From Verrucomicrobiota bacterium (GTDB lineage Bacteria; Verrucomicrobiota; Verrucomicrobiia; Limisphaerales; UBA1096), in contig JACNJE010000109.1 in the NCBI GenBank assembly GCA_014382705.1, positions 17,364 through 67,816 of the forward strand: DNA of 50,453 nt, read 5' to 3'. The position numbers and the translations under genes are program-made. Shown piece after piece: positions 18,401 to 26,078 of this stretch (position 1 is the first letter of the stretch; the number at the start of each line of letters is the position of its first letter). The notes beneath the pieces were generated by a model. That model saw nothing but the letters and a program-made list of their open reading frames with translations, did no database searches and was not told where the DNA came from.

Positions 18401-19337
18401 CGCCTTGGCCAAGCGCCGGATCGCCGCCGCGCAGATCGCCCGCGATTTGAAATTGACGCCGGTACCCGATGCCGTCACGGGTTTGGCCACCGATCCGTTC
18501 GCCGCACCGACGGTGAGGGAAGTGGCGGCAGCAGCCGTCCTTGGCCAAGGCGATGAAGCCCAGCGAGCCACCGTCGCCGCGCTCATCGAGGACGGTGGCC
18601 AGCCGGAGTCGCTGCGCCTGGCCGTGGCCAACGGCGGGGCGCATTTGGCGGCCGTTCGTATTCACTTGGCCAAGGCGCTTGGCCAAGCGCCGGCCGATCT
18701 TCAACGGCAGTTTGCCCGTGCGCTGGCTAGGAATCAGCACGGGGCCAAGGCGCTGCTCGGCGCGGTGGAAAGCGGGTTGGCACCGGCCGGGCTGCTGCTG
18801 GATCCGCAGATAAAAGGCAGTTTCCCGAAGGCCGCCGCCAAGCGAGCGGTCGCACTTGCCACCGATCTGCCGAAGCCGAACGCCGATCGCGAACGGCTTA
18901 TCGCCGAGCGCGTGGCAGCGTATCGCGAGACGGGCGGCGACGCGGCGGCCGGCCGGGCGACGTTCGCCACCTACTGCGCGGTCTGCCACCAAAAGGGCGG
19001 GGAGGGTGGAGACATCGGCCCGCAACTCGACGGCGCCGGCAACCGGGGCGTCGAGCGGTTGGTGGAGGACATCCTCGACCCAAACCGCAACGTCGATGTG
19101 GCGTTCCGCTACTCGATCGTGAAACTGAAAAACGGGCAGACCGTGCTTGGCCTCAAGCGGCGCGAAGTCGGCGAGTCGATCGTGTTCGCCGACCTGGCCG
19201 GCGCGGAGAGCAGCATCGCGAAGGCTGACATCGCGTCACGCGAACAAACCACGCACTCCCTCATGCCGGAGCCGCTTGGCCAAGCCATCCCCCCCGCCGA
19301 CTTCAGCGACATGCTGGAATACCTGCTGGCGAAGTAA
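15426..19337 (+). CDS. TIGR02604-type membrane-bound dehydrogenase with HEAT repeats and C-terminal haem domain
   Basis: A large (1303 aa) secreted protein of the PVC-specific family annotated as putative membrane-bound dehydrogenase. Signal peptide to about A-V-A at residue 21. A beta-propeller dehydrogenase domain (about 30-400) has D-E-R-G-R-L-W-V, D-S-N-G-D-G, D-T-H-G-M-H-S-S-F and A-D-F-Y-N-R-I-I-G-H-Y-E. Helical HEAT-like repeats run to about 640. Two tandem beta-sandwich modules (about 740-865 and 868-985), each with S-L-T/D-R-L-T-G-V-L-R-S and ending in a D-x-D-T-x-x-x-A-W strand, are an uncommon insertion. HEAT-like repeats and a cytochrome c domain with C-A-V-C-H (Cys near 1184) finish the protein. 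Last gene of the operon starting at 10695. Likely role: oxidation of a sugar-like substrate with electrons passed to haem. Nine motif cores lie within it. Confidence 0.88.
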   Translation: MFRVFMLLLVGVALGLGQAVAADPYSGPDFNALVRKVDPLTPAESLKAFAVADGFEMELVAASPDIGQPMNLAFDERGRLWVTSTLEYPYAAPLGQAGRDTIKILEDSNGDGVYDTISLFAGGLNIPTGIYPYRDGVIAWSIPNIWFLRDTDGDGRADTREKLYGPLGYERDTHGMHSSFTRGLDGWLHLTHGFNNTTTVRAADGTSITMHSGNTYRVQLDGSSVQQFTFGQVNPFGMCLDSFGNFYTADCHSSPIYQLIRDAYYPSFGKPHDGMGFAPLVIRHNHDSTGLCGIVFNQSTHWPEEFHDNIFIGNVITSRVNRDKINWHGSSPKGVERPDLIRTADPWFRPVDLQFGPDGALYIADFYNRIIGHYEVRLDHPGRDREMGRIWRLVYGGPQGERLAKPVNLPAAPLDRAIAELASPLLARRMTATDYLADDIGQPAANPLGQAMAKADAKPELKAHGAWVLYRLGQLDEATQLRLASDEAELVRVHARRIAAAQKNWSPPISEMVLTGLRDDSPQVRRAAADAVARRSRAEHVRPLLAALRQLPTTDEHLRHALRIALRNNLRAVDDPAGFADLKNNPADLRELMSVALGVNSPFAGSLLLASLDDAKLGRGQLTDYLRHIARNAPLEGLDQLAAVVQKRFPGNLDFQAELLLAINEGIVQRGIVPGPGLIDWAGNLVAELLAAAGAVELHWVAEPANGVPPSDIPWIVQTRSVPGRTPNWKNHPHPKHPTDSPWIPQRRDSSDGVTGVRYITSLLPGGESLTGVLRSVPFAMPDELTFFVNGHRGFPNDPAHEKNFVRLVDAGIGDELRRVYPPRHDTGVPVRWKLDQPREVYLEVVDGDTGAAFAWLGVARFNIGLEMFQEAVFLSSAAPDGDRLTGVLRSREFVVPQQLHFLLAGHSGRSGQVGNRKKYVQLVEAGSGRILQKTGCSSGVTAEEVVWDLSAFAGRRARFEIVDRDTAGRLAWVAAGGFDPDIAPLPAIAPRALAKRRIAAAQIARDLKLTPVPDAVTGLATDPFAAPTVREVAAAAVLGQGDEAQRATVAALIEDGGQPESLRLAVANGGAHLAAVRIHLAKALGQAPADLQRQFARALARNQHGAKALLGAVESGLAPAGLLLDPQIKGSFPKAAAKRAVALATDLPKPNADRERLIAERVAAYRETGGDAAAGRATFATYCAVCHQKGGEGGDIGPQLDGAGNRGVERLVEDILDPNRNVDVAFRYSIVKLKNGQTVLGLKRREVGESIVFADLAGAESSIAKADIASREQTTHSLMPEPLGQAIPPADFSDMLEYLLAK
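16765..16778. repeat. Perfect palindrome in the dehydrogenase HEAT region
   Basis: Read N-P-L-G-Q-A. Two neighbouring cores at 16632 (R-L-A-K-P) and 16840 (R-L-G-Q-L) make this the densest coding cluster. Confidence 0.9.
18676..18689. repeat. Perfect palindrome, second HEAT region of the dehydrogenase
   Basis: Read A-L-G-Q-A-P. Another core 13 bases upstream (18666) is read H-L-A-K-A, so two adjacent copies are read in two different frames. Confidence 0.9.
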
Positions 19338-19350
19338 ACCGGATTTTTTT

Positions 19351-19419
19351 AAACCGCGAATGGACGCCAATTGACGCGAAGTTTTTTTCGTCCGCAGATG
19401 TCGTGGATGAGCGCAGATG
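19351..19419. repeat. Intergenic repeat left of HigBA
   Basis: Begins AAACCGCGAATGGACGCCAA, then a T-rich stretch and TCCGCAGATG. It matches 20147-20206 with one substitution over the first 50 bases, then has a short extra segment. A partial third copy is at 19465-19475 and a diverged one at 33964-33998. Further shared pieces (ATCTGCGGATC) are at 19434 and about 20299. Confidence 0.8.
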
Positions 19420-19521
19420 GGTTTCGTTTTTTAATCTGCGGATCACTCCCTGTTCGGCTTTCTTTTAAACCGCGAAAATCACAATGTCATTTTTGCCGGG
19501 CGGTGAACTCGGTATTTCTGT

Positions 19522-19547
19522 TTGACGGAAATAGTGATGCCTGTCAA
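19522..19547. promoter_or_regulatory. Possible HigA operator / promoter
   Basis: TTGAC at 19522-19526 and its inverted copy GTCAA at 19543-19547 lie 12 bases before the HigB start. HigA antitoxins usually bind inverted repeats at this position. The five-base arms are short and could be chance. Confidence 0.25.
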
Positions 19548-19558
19548 GGTGTGGGCCG

Positions 19559-19840
19559 GTGATTGATGGATTCAGGTGCAGGGAAACCGAACGGATTTGG
19601 AATGAGCAACGTTCGAGACGGCTGCCCCAGAGAATACAGCAGAAGGCGTTGGACAAATTGCAGCTTTTGGATGCAGCGGCCACGCTGGATGATCTGCGGG
19701 TGCCGCCAGGGAACCGGCTTGAGGCGTTAAAGGGCGATCGCGTTGGCCAGCACTCGATACGCATCAATGACCAATATCGCATCTGTTTCAATTGGCGCGA
19801 GGGTCGGGCGGAGCGGGTGGAGATTGTGGATTACCATTAG
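19559..19840 (+). CDS. higB: HigB-type toxin (RelE superfamily mRNA interferase)
   Basis: A 93-residue protein of the HigB/RelE family, ribosome-dependent endoribonucleases that cut mRNA. The start is GTG at 19559; the sequence V-I-D-G-F... E-T-E-R-I-W-N matches the usual family start, followed by R-S-R-R-L-P, K-L-x-x-L-D-A-A, L-R-V-P-P-G-N-R-L-E-A-L-K-G-D-R, Q-H-S-I-R-I-N-D-Q-Y-R-I-C-F and the final V-E-I-V-D-Y-H. Length and the downstream antitoxin with toxin-first order fit HigBA. The locus is enclosed by two direct copies of an intergenic repeat, which suggests it moved or was gained as a unit. Regulation is probably autorepression by HigA. Confidence 0.93.
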   Translation: MIDGFRCRETERIWNEQRSRRLPQRIQQKALDKLQLLDAAATLDDLRVPPGNRLEALKGDRVGQHSIRINDQYRICFNWREGRAERVEIVDYH

Positions 19841-19849
19841 GATAGGCAA

Positions 19850-20146
19850 ATGAATAAGCTGAAGTTATCACATCCGGGGCGGCTCCTGTTGCGGGAGTTC
19901 ATCAAGCCGTTTGGGTTGACGCAGTATCGCGTGGCCAAGGACGCGGGCATTGCCCATTCGTCGATGACGGCGCTGGTGAAGGGGCAGCGGGCCATCACGG
20001 TGGAGACGGCGATGCGGCTGGGGCTGTACTTTGGCACGACCCCGGAGTTTTGGCTCAACCTACAAGCGCGCTACGACCTGCGGCGCGCGCAGAAGGAACG
20101 GTTGCCGAAGTTGGTGCGCGAGGTGCAGCCGTTGGCCTTGGCTTAA
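19850..20146 (+). CDS. higA: HigA-type antitoxin (XRE helix-turn-helix)
   Basis: 98 residues, starting nine bases after HigB. It has the HigA layout: H-P-G-R-L-L-L-R-E-F-I-K-P at the N-terminus, an XRE helix-turn-helix (T-Q-Y-R-V-A-K-D-A-G-I-A-H-S-S-M-T-A-L-V-K-G-Q-R-A-I-T, about 24-52), then T-A-M-R-L-G-L-Y-F-G-T-T-P-E-F-W-L-N-L-Q-x-x-Y-D-L. It should neutralise HigB and repress the operon. Its stop codon abuts the right-hand repeat at 20147. Confidence 0.95.
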   Translation: MNKLKLSHPGRLLLREFIKPFGLTQYRVAKDAGIAHSSMTALVKGQRAITVETAMRLGLYFGTTPEFWLNLQARYDLRRAQKERLPKLVREVQPLALA

Positions 20147-20206
20147 AAACCGCGAATGGACGCCAACTGACGCGAAGTTTTTTTCGTCCGCAGATGAGCG
20201 CAGATA
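20147..20206. repeat. Intergenic repeat right of HigBA
   Basis: Direct copy of the element at 19351. The rest of the gap to 20321 carries only degenerate repeat pieces (an ACCACGAAAGGTACGAA segment near 20212 and ATCTGCGTGATCTGCGGATC near 20289) and no gene. Confidence 0.8.
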
Positions 20207-20321
20207 GGATTTACCACGAAAGGTACGAAGGGAAAGAATCCCAACGGGGTTATTCGCTCATCTAGTTTTCTCTTTTGAATATGCGGCAATCTGCGTGATC
20301 TGCGGATCGTTTTTCAACTGC

Positions 20322-21227
20322 TCACCGCTCACTTTTTTGAAAGTCGAGGCCGGTGATTTGGGTGTAGGCTTCGATGTATTTCTCGCTGGTTTTTTGGACG
20401 ATGTCCTCGGGGAGGGCGGGGCCGGGCGGGGTTTTGTCCCAGTCGAGGGTCTCGAGGTAGTCGCGGACGAATTGCTTGTCGAAGCTGGGCTGGCTTTTGC
20501 CGGGGGCGTAAAGGTCGGCCGGCCAGAACCGGGAGGAGTCGGGCGTGAGCACTTCGTCGATGAGGATGAGTTCGCCGTCGAAAATGCCGAACTCAAACTT
20601 GGTGTCGGCGATGATGATGTCGCGCCCAGCGGCGTGGTCGCGGCCGCGTTTGTACAGCTCGATGCTGAGTTCTCGGGCCTGCTCGGCGATGTCGCTGCCG
20701 ACGATTTCGACGGCTTTCTCGAAGCTGATGTTTTCGTCGTGGCCCTCTTCGGCCTTGGTGGCGGGGGTGAAAATCGGCTCGGGCAGTTTGGAGGAGTTGT
20801 CGAGGCCATCCGGCAAGGGGATGCCGCAGACGGTTTTTTGTTTTTGGTATTCCTTCCAGCCGGAGCCGGCGAGGTAGCCGCGGACGACGCACTCGATGGC
20901 GAGCGGCTGGGCCTTTTTCACAACCATGGCGCGTCGGCCGATCTGGTCGGCGTAGTCGCGGACGGCCTCCGGCAGCGGCTCGTCGGCACCGGCGAGGAGG
21001 TGGTTGGGGACGATGTCGGTGAATCTGTTGAACCAGTAGTGCGAGAACATTGTGAGCACTTCGCCCTTGCGCGGGATGCCGTTGGGCATGACGACGTCGT
21101 AGGCGCTGATGCGGTCGCTGGCGAGCATGAGGAGGCTGTCGCCGAGGTCGAACATTTCGCGGACTTTGCCGCTGCGAACCTTGGGGATGCCGGGGAGATC
21201 GAGTTGGAGCAGGGTGTTGCCTGACAT
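20322..21227 (-). CDS. purC: Phosphoribosylaminoimidazole-succinocarboxamide synthase (SAICAR synthetase)
   Basis: Purine biosynthesis enzyme that joins aspartate to CAIR using ATP. The ATG at 21227 is chosen because M-S-G-N-T starts close to the family's G-K-V-R-E-M-F-D-L; the frame upstream runs through the motif-bearing intergenic DNA. Recognisable segments are S-G-K-V-R-E, A-S-D-R-I-S-A-Y-D-V-V-M-P-N, E-C-V-V-R-G-Y-L-A-G-S-G-W, D-T-K-F-E-F-G and D-E-V-L-T-P-D-S-S-R-F-W. It has 301 residues, the usual length of the longer PurC type. It is the last of three same-strand genes after rsfS, 85 bases downstream. Confidence 0.96.
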   Translation of the reverse strand: MSGNTLLQLDLPGIPKVRSGKVREMFDLGDSLLMLASDRISAYDVVMPNGIPRKGEVLTMFSHYWFNRFTDIVPNHLLAGADEPLPEAVRDYADQIGRRAMVVKKAQPLAIECVVRGYLAGSGWKEYQKQKTVCGIPLPDGLDNSSKLPEPIFTPATKAEEGHDENISFEKAVEIVGSDIAEQARELSIELYKRGRDHAAGRDIIIADTKFEFGIFDGELILIDEVLTPDSSRFWPADLYAPGKSQPSFDKQFVRDYLETLDWDKTPPGPALPEDIVQKTSEKYIEAYTQITGLDFQKSER

Positions 21228-21295
21228 GGGCGCGGATGATGCCGGTAACCGACTGCTTTTCAAGTCGATGTTATTCACAACCGGTGCGGCGGATG

Positions 21296-21309
21296 CACTT
21301 GGCCAAGCG
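21296..21309. repeat. Near-perfect palindrome after rsfS
   Basis: CACTTGGCCAAGCG, one base off the 14-mer, three bases after the rsfS stop. Confidence 0.85.
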
Positions 21310-21312
21310 GGG

Positions 21313-21687
21313 TCAGGCTTGGGCGGCGACGGGCGGCGGTTCCGGCTCGAAGGCGATCCGCTTGGCGTCACCCCAGAGGCCCTCGAGGTCGTAGAGTTCG
21401 CGGAACGTGTCGTTCATCACGTGGACGAGGACGTCGATGAAATCGAGCACGACCCACGGGGTCACCCGTGCGCCCTCGGTGGAGAAGGGGCGGACGTTGT
21501 GGTCGAGGCGCAGTTTCTCGGTGATCTCATCGACGATGGCGCGAAGGTGCGGTTCGTTGGAGCCGGTGACGATGACAAAGTAGTCGGCCACGGAGGAGAG
21601 TTCCCGGAGATCCAGCAGGGTGATGTTCTCGGCTTTTTTGTCGTCGGCAAGCCGGGCGCAGGCGAGGGCGAGCTCTTGGGATTCCAT
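21313..21687 (-). CDS. rsfS: Ribosome silencing factor RsfS (Iojap family)
   Basis: 124 residues from the ATG at 21687. The RsfS pattern is clear: K-K-A-E-N-I-T-L-L-D-L-R, A-D-Y-F-V-I-V-T-G-S-N-x-x-H, E-G-A-R-V-T-P-W-V-V-L-D-F-I-D-V-L-V-H-V and R-E-L-Y-D-L-E-G-L-W-G-D-A. RsfS binds ribosomal protein L14 on the 50S subunit and blocks subunit joining in starvation. The open frame extends upstream only by translating motif DNA (21711-21724) as A-W-P-S, which argues for the shorter start. No nadD is next to it, unlike many bacteria. Confidence 0.95.
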   Translation of the reverse strand: MESQELALACARLADDKKAENITLLDLRELSSVADYFVIVTGSNEPHLRAIVDEITEKLRLDHNVRPFSTEGARVTPWVVLDFIDVLVHVMNDTFRELYDLEGLWGDAKRIAFEPEPPPVAAQA

Positions 21688-21710
21688 AAACGCAGGATGG
21701 CGGAGCCAAG

Positions 21711-21724
21711 CGCTTGGCCAAGCG
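21711..21724. repeat. Perfect palindrome upstream of rsfS
   Basis: In the 123-base gap between the ankyrin lipoprotein stop and rsfS. A second, variant copy (AAATTGGCCAAGCG) is at 21772-21785, so the gap holds two. Confidence 0.9.
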
Positions 21725-21810
21725 TCGCCACACGGACGAAGGCTAAACCAACGCCGGTTTTTGTAAACTGCAAATTGGCCAAGCGGCATCGCCGCCGGGC
21801 ATCTCAGGTT

Positions 21811-22374
21811 TCAGTTGCCCCCGGCTTTCAGTTCCTCGGCTGTTTTGCCGCCGTGTTGGCGGAGAAGCTCGACGATGTTCCCACTCAGCGTGACGTCCAG
21901 CGGTGTGTTGCCCCATTTGTCGCGGGTGTTGGGGTCGGCACCGTTTTCGAGCAGGAACTGGACGGTGTCTTTTTGATCGTTGTTTGAGGCCCGGTACATG
22001 GCGGTCAACCCCTCCTTGTCCGGCATCTCGATGTCCAACCCGTCGGCCAGCAGTTGCTTGATGACGTCGATCCGGCCGTTCCTCGCGGCCTCCCAGTTGC
22101 CCTGTTTCACCGCCTCCCACTTGGTCGGTGCGGCTTCCGGGGCAGCAACAGGTTCGATGGGTTCCGGTTCCGGTTGCGGTGCCGGCGGCGGGGTGGCGGG
22201 CTTGGCGGGAGCCGGAGCCGGAGACGGTTGCGCCTCGGTGGCCGGTTTTGGCGGGGCCAGTTTGAGGGCGGTTGATTCGGCGGCTTGGTCGGGCTTGGTC
22301 GTTTCCTCGACAGGTTGCGCGCCGCACCCTGCGATCAGTACCGCCGCGGCGGTTGTGGCAATGGTGGTTTTCAC
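21811..22374 (-). CDS. Ankyrin-repeat lipoprotein
   Basis: 187 residues from a GTG at 22374, chosen because a lipoprotein signal follows at once, with lipobox L-I-A-G-C near residue 17. After the Cys comes a Pro/Ala/Glu-rich linker (about 25-85), then about three ankyrin repeats (W-E-A-V-K-Q-G-N, D-V-I-K-Q-L-L-A-D-G-L-D-I, D-K-E-G-L-T-A-M-Y-R-A, V-Q-F-L-L-E-N-G-A-D-P-N-T-R-D-K-W-G-N-T-P-L-D) and the tail L-L-R-Q-H-G-G-K-T-A-E-E-L-K. The product should be anchored to a membrane with ankyrin repeats in the periplasm or at the surface. The tail closely resembles that of the partial ankyrin protein at 50305. Partner unknown. Confidence 0.87.
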   Translation of the reverse strand: MKTTIATTAAAVLIAGCGAQPVEETTKPDQAAESTALKLAPPKPATEAQPSPAPAPAKPATPPPAPQPEPEPIEPVAAPEAAPTKWEAVKQGNWEAARNGRIDVIKQLLADGLDIEMPDKEGLTAMYRASNNDQKDTVQFLLENGADPNTRDKWGNTPLDVTLSGNIVELLRQHGGKTAEELKAGGN

Positions 22375-22453
22375 GGCGCGGCTACGATTGTCCCATCGTG
22401 GGCCGGCATCAAGTTGTTTTTGCCGTGGAGATGCGAAGGAGGGCCAAGCGGGG

Positions 22454-23533
22454 TCAGTTGATTTCATCCGGCTCGACGGCGCGGTGTTCTGCGGCGCTGC
22501 GGTAGGCGGCCTCGACCAGAGCCATGGTCTTGAGGTTGTCGCGTCCCCCGATGACCGGTTCTTCGCCGGTCTCGAGGGCGATCAGCAACTGGGCCATGGT
22601 GCCGATGAAGGCATCAGGAAACCAACTCTCCGGCCAGGTCGGCGAGTGAAAACCGGAGTCGCCCTTGGCTGCGTAGGTGATTGTCGACGGCGTGGTGTAA
22701 GGGTCCCGACACCAGCCGATGTTGCCCTTGGCCAAGCCGTCGAGCCCCTCGATGCGCCACTCGATACCGATGTCGGCCGGGGCACCTTCGCGCGCGGGGC
22801 CGGTCCACGTGTCGTCGATGGCGATGGCGCGGAGGCCGCTGGCGTATTCGAGAATGTAGCTGGCAATACCGTCTGTGTGCGGGAACTGCGTGCGCGGATC
22901 GGGTCGTGTGGTGCAAAAGATGCGCTCCGGATCGCCGAACCAGTAGCGGAAGGTGTCCATGTGGTGGATGGACATGATGCGCAGCGTGACCCAGCCCTGG
23001 CGCTCTTGCCACGGCATCCAGTGGGGGATGCCGCGCATGTCGATGGTGGCCAACACCGGTTCGCCGATGGTGCCGTTGGCCAGGAGCGTTTTGCCGGCGC
23101 GCACCGACTGGTCGTACCGCATATTCTGGTTCACGGCCAACACGATGCCGGCCTGTTCGCAGGCCTCGACCGCGGCGACCGCCTCGGCGTAATTCGCGCC
23201 AAGCGGCTTCTGCGCAAGGATGCCCTTGGCCGTGCCGCGTTCGCAGGCAGCTTGGATGACGGCGAGCTGGTTGTCGGGCGGCACGGCGATGTCGAGCACC
23301 TCGATCGACTCGTCGTCGAGCAGTTGGTCAATCGAGTCGTGAACGGCCGGGATGTCGTGCTGCGCGGCACAGTTGGCGGCGTTGGCTTGGGTGCGGGAGG
23401 CGATGGCGACCGGGTTGAAGCCGGCCTTCCGGTAGGCGACCAGATGGCAGTCGTTTACGATGAACCCGCTGCCGATGCAGCCGATGCGCCAGTCCAACCG
23501 GGCCGGATGAGGTGAATGGATGTTCAGTTCCAT
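22454..23533 (-). CDS. Gfo/Idh/MocA family oxidoreductase
   Basis: 359 residues from the ATG at 23533. The N-terminal Rossmann fold is marked by I-G-C-I-G-S-G-F-I near residue 17, followed by V-A-I-A-S-R, V-L-D-I-A-V-P-P-D-N-Q and A-Q-K-P-L-G-A-N, the family's K-P-L segment with the catalytic-site Lys. The C-terminal half has N-Q-N-M-R-Y, I-H-H-M-D-T-F-R-Y-W-F-G and G-E-E-P-V-I-G-G-R-D-N-L. These enzymes oxidise or reduce sugars or cyclitols with NAD(P). It starts 14 bases after the dioxygenase gene, so the two are co-transcribed. The motif copy at 22728 reads G-L-A-K-G. Confidence 0.92.
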   Translation of the reverse strand: MELNIHSPHPARLDWRIGCIGSGFIVNDCHLVAYRKAGFNPVAIASRTQANAANCAAQHDIPAVHDSIDQLLDDESIEVLDIAVPPDNQLAVIQAACERGTAKGILAQKPLGANYAEAVAAVEACEQAGIVLAVNQNMRYDQSVRAGKTLLANGTIGEPVLATIDMRGIPHWMPWQERQGWVTLRIMSIHHMDTFRYWFGDPERIFCTTRPDPRTQFPHTDGIASYILEYASGLRAIAIDDTWTGPAREGAPADIGIEWRIEGLDGLAKGNIGWCRDPYTTPSTITYAAKGDSGFHSPTWPESWFPDAFIGTMAQLLIALETGEEPVIGGRDNLKTMALVEAAYRSAAEHRAVEPDEIN

Positions 23534-23547
23534 AGGCTTACCCTGTT

Positions 23548-24375
<828 letters not shown>

Positions 24376-24468
24376 GGGAAACTCGGTTGCGGGGAGTGTG
24401 GCAACCAAGGCCCTGCAAGTCAAAGCGGGAATGCGCGGATGGTTTGCCGGCGGTTTGCCGACGGGGCG

Positions 24469-25896
24469 TCAGTGATGGGGCTTTGTGGAGACCGGCTTTC
24501 GGTCACCCTGCTGGTAAGTTGCGGAGCTGCCGCTTGGCTTGGCCGGGGGAGTGGCCGGCTTGGTGTACAGGTATTGCAGCAGGTTCGTGACCGACTGCGG
24601 GCCGCGGTCCACGTGCACCTCTACGACCGGCCGTGGCAGTTGGCCCGTGCTCATATAGTATTCATGCAGGGCGTCGGCTTGTGAACTGCGCCGCTTGGCA
24701 TCCATCGAGTTTCGCATGTAATCCTCGAAGAACTTTTGCAGCGGATCAGGCTCTTTCGGCGCGACGGGTGTATGCTCCTCCGCGGGCGGCTTCACATAAT
24801 CCGGGAGCCGTACCGTGCCGGCGGCCACGGCTTGGTTGAACTCCGGCTCGGGGTCGCCGGTGATGGAGATGGGCGGCAGCGGGCGTATCCTCGGCTTGTG
24901 CGGGCGCGTGATGCGAAAGGCCGTGTTTCGGCTGTCCGCCATCTTGCGGATGTACTGCGTCGCGTCCGCGATCTCCCCGGCGGAAAGCTCCACCGCAGCC
25001 TGGTCCAACTCCACGATGGAGCGGTGTATGTCCCGTGTTTCGGATTTGCTCCCGGTCACCAGGATGATGTTGGCTTGTTTCACCGGCACGATCCGCACCT
25101 CGGTGCCGCCGTAGAGCGCCTGCATCTGGGTGGAAATTTCCCCGGCGTCGGCGTGGGCCAGCTTGATGGCGGTATGCCCATTCGTCACGATGGGAAGTTC
25201 GCGTTCGGTGTCGCCGCGTTTTTTTGACGGCTTCAATCGCTCACCACGGGCTTTCCGGGGAGGAGCCGACGGCTTGTTGCGCGGTTTGTCTCCGCGAAAC
25301 CAATTAAGAGGATTCGCTCGCTGTCGCCAGTTGCCCTTCCGGGTGACCGGCTCCTTACTGCTGAACCAGTTCATCGGGTTTGCCTTTTGCCGCCAGCTTG
25401 ATGGTTCTTCGCCGGCGTGTTTCTCGGCGTTCTTTCTGGCCTCGGCGTAAAAGCTGTCCGGCAGTTCGGCCTCGAGTTCCGCTTCACTCACGATCCCTTC
25501 CGGGAGGATCGTTTTGTTGGCGATTAGATAATTGCGGTCGTCCGGATCGGCCTGGGCGAGCAGTTCGCGGATGCCGTCGATTTCACTCTTGGGGCCGATC
25601 ACGATGACCCCCTTGGCCAAGCGGCTTGGCTCCACGACGCTGAAGGAGTTGTCCCGGCCGTAGGCATCGTCCAGCATCCGCTCCACATCGCCCGCTGTCA
25701 GTCGATTGAGCGGGATTACCACGCGGCCCATCGGCCCATTGGGCGCCTCCGCCACCGGTTCCACGGCTGCCGCCTTGTTGCGCTTGAAAATGCGGGGGAG
25801 ATATCCCTTCCGGGCCTCCACCCCGGTGGAAGCGCCGAGAATCAGCAACCCTGCCAGCACGGCGCGGATGGGTTTATGCCAGTTGAGCAACTTCAT
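24469..25896 (-). CDS. Exported protein with secretin N-domain-like repeats
   Basis: 475 residues. Signal peptide to about V-E-A-R (residue 29). Two regions, about 57-120 and 240-300, have the alpha/beta pattern of secretin N1/N2 (NolW-like) domains: I-x-L-x-x-A-D-A-G-E... M-Q-A-L-Y-G... V-R-I-V-P-V-x-x-A-N-I-I-L-V-T-G-S-x-x-E-T-R-D-I. Between them are two copies of a short Q-x-A-N-P-x-N-W-F segment in a basic, low-complexity linker. There is no secretin barrel domain, so it is not a full secretin. It is divergent from the cytochrome gene at 26079 with 182 bases between. Inference: a periplasmic assembly or accessory protein; function not known. A motif copy (25613) reads R-L-A-K-G in a beta-strand of the first N-like domain. 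Confidence 0.7.
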   Translation of the reverse strand: MKLLNWHKPIRAVLAGLLILGASTGVEARKGYLPRIFKRNKAAAVEPVAEAPNGPMGRVVIPLNRLTAGDVERMLDDAYGRDNSFSVVEPSRLAKGVIVIGPKSEIDGIRELLAQADPDDRNYLIANKTILPEGIVSEAELEAELPDSFYAEARKNAEKHAGEEPSSWRQKANPMNWFSSKEPVTRKGNWRQRANPLNWFRGDKPRNKPSAPPRKARGERLKPSKKRGDTERELPIVTNGHTAIKLAHADAGEISTQMQALYGGTEVRIVPVKQANIILVTGSKSETRDIHRSIVELDQAAVELSAGEIADATQYIRKMADSRNTAFRITRPHKPRIRPLPPISITGDPEPEFNQAVAAGTVRLPDYVKPPAEEHTPVAPKEPDPLQKFFEDYMRNSMDAKRRSSQADALHEYYMSTGQLPRPVVEVHVDRGPQSVTNLLQYLYTKPATPPAKPSGSSATYQQGDRKPVSTKPHH

Positions 25897-26078
25897 TTCT
25901 TGCCAAAAAGTGGTTTCAGTCTATGCCCCGGTGTCCGGTTGTCAAACCGCAGGGTCAGTTTGTTTCAGCCGTTTTCGGCCACAAAAAACCGGGTTTCCCT
26001 GAGCAAACGCCATGCCAACGCCCAACAAGCGGGAGTGTGACACGTCCCGTTTTTTTTGGCACGATCGTCCCCGCGCGA

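Noticed and set aside
16092..19025. A 977-codon minus-strand open frame opposite the dehydrogenase
   Set aside because: No recognisable domain; the plus strand has strong family motifs and a haem site.
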